From Marinobacter fonticola (GTDB taxonomy: Bacteria > Pseudomonadota > Gammaproteobacteria > Pseudomonadales > Oleiphilaceae): DNA of 64,000 nucleotides. The notes below the pieces were generated by a model that saw only the letters and a program-made list of their open reading frames with translations, did not search any database and had not been told where the DNA came from. Shown here one piece after another: positions 63,687 through 64,000 of this stretch. Within the stretch, counting starts at the first letter, position 1, and every line of letters begins with the position of its first letter. A program made the translations under genes and the position numbers. The stretch lies in contig NZ_CP043042.1 of NCBI RefSeq assembly GCF_008122265.1, positions 3,534,001 to 3,598,000 on the forward strand. The letters are read 5' to 3'.

Positions 63687-63796
63687 TGGGAACTGAACCA
63701 GCATATTCAATCCGAACGGAAGAAAGACAAACGGCGACAGACGGGGAGTCGATAAAGGCGGACCTAAGCGCCCGCCTGGGGTCAGGAGATGGATAA

Positions 63797-64000
63797 TCAG
63801 AAACCGTAGAGCACCGTGAGGGAGGTTTCGGTATCGGTACTTTCGGCTTCGGAAGGCGCGTTTGAATTGTGCTTGAGGCGATAGGCGACCTTCATCGACA
63901 GGTTGCCAATGATGTCGGCCTGAACGGCCGTCAATGATTCGGTGATCGTATTGTCATCTTCCAGACCCACTTCCGAACCCACTTCCTGAATGAACACCGC
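63797..64000 (-). CDS. DUF481 outer-membrane protein, C-terminal end (cut by window)
   Basis: The last 66 or more codons of a gene running off the right edge. LSMKVAYRLKHNSNAPSEAESTDTETSLTVLYGF is the closing beta-strand pair of DUF481/YdiY-type outer-membrane barrels, ending in Phe as such proteins do. The gap 63687-63796 contains no feature apart from an isolated CTGGGGTCAGG at about 63776. Confidence 0.8.
   Translation of the reverse strand, partial: AVFIQEVGSEVGLEDDNTITESLTAVQADIIGNLSMKVAYRLKHNSNAPSEAESTDTETSLTVLYGF

Overview
The window reads as chromosomal DNA of a marine, hydrocarbon-using gammaproteobacterium, most likely Marinobacter or a close relative. The signs are an AlkB alkane hydroxylase beside a GntR regulator, several DUF6160 (FilA-like) secreted proteins, a glucosylglycerate compatible-solute operon, a PEP-CTERM protein and a complete urea uptake and urease operon. 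The genus is an inference from gene content; no rRNA or tRNA gene is visible.

Layout. 0-6 kb: three tandem DUF6160 genes, a DUF421 membrane protein and NAD-malic enzyme. 6-13.4 kb: ytoQ, dgt and cinA-nadE. A block of about 1.52 kb holding cinA-nadE is present twice in direct orientation, with a REP-associated tyrosine transposase (RAYT) unit between the copies; it is followed by a patch of gene remnants (AraC regulator, metallo-beta-lactamase-fold hydrolase, ytoQ). 13.4-23.4 kb: BCCT transporter, orphan vapC, integrase remnant, FkbM methyltransferase, cyclase, GST, an AT-rich orphan gene, a GntP permease with a broken glycerate kinase, and a second RAYT unit. 23.4-31.3 kb: a defence-like island with an FRG-domain protein, an IS110 remnant, a three-gene cassette around an XRE-ImmA protease gene behind a promoter/operator palindrome, an AvcD/DcdV-type dCMP deaminase with an upstream segment that could encode its RNA inhibitor, and a NERD protein. 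31.5-43.5 kb: one 12-kb minus-strand urea operon, urtABCDE-ureDABCEFG-hupE. 44.0-44.4 kb: a CsrB/RsmZ-type RNA with about ten GGA-loop hairpins. 44.6-64 kb: ComEA-like protein, EamA exporter with a structured leader, gloA and a Kef-type antiporter, PEP-CTERM protein, alkB/gntR, a fourth DUF6160 gene, the glucosylglycerate operon, a flippase plus a pseudo-phosphoesterase/glycosyltransferase fusion, a DUF523-DUF1722 protein and the end of a DUF481 porin-like gene.

The most striking feature is a repeat family spread from about 2.9 to 28.6 kb. Its terminal repeats (GGGGTCAGATCGATTTAA and its complement) bound an 829-bp unit carrying a RAYT gene. The same ends bound a graded series of smaller units. 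One keeps only the 5' end of the RAYT gene, one keeps only the 3' end, and several are 56-75-bp palindromes, so the window shows a RAYT element and its internally deleted offspring side by side. A second RAYT has its own different inverted ends. These repeats fill most intergenic gaps in the left half and are nearly absent from the right half.

Functional links. UrtABCDE imports urea, urease releases ammonia, and HupE/UreJ probably handles nickel. The same organism makes and recycles glucosylglycerate (GpgS, HAD phosphatase, GH13 phosphorylase), a solute favoured when salt is high and nitrogen short. GloA produces S-lactoylglutathione, and glutathione adducts gate Kef-type systems, which may explain their divergent pairing. 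CinA and NadE act in the same NAD salvage route.
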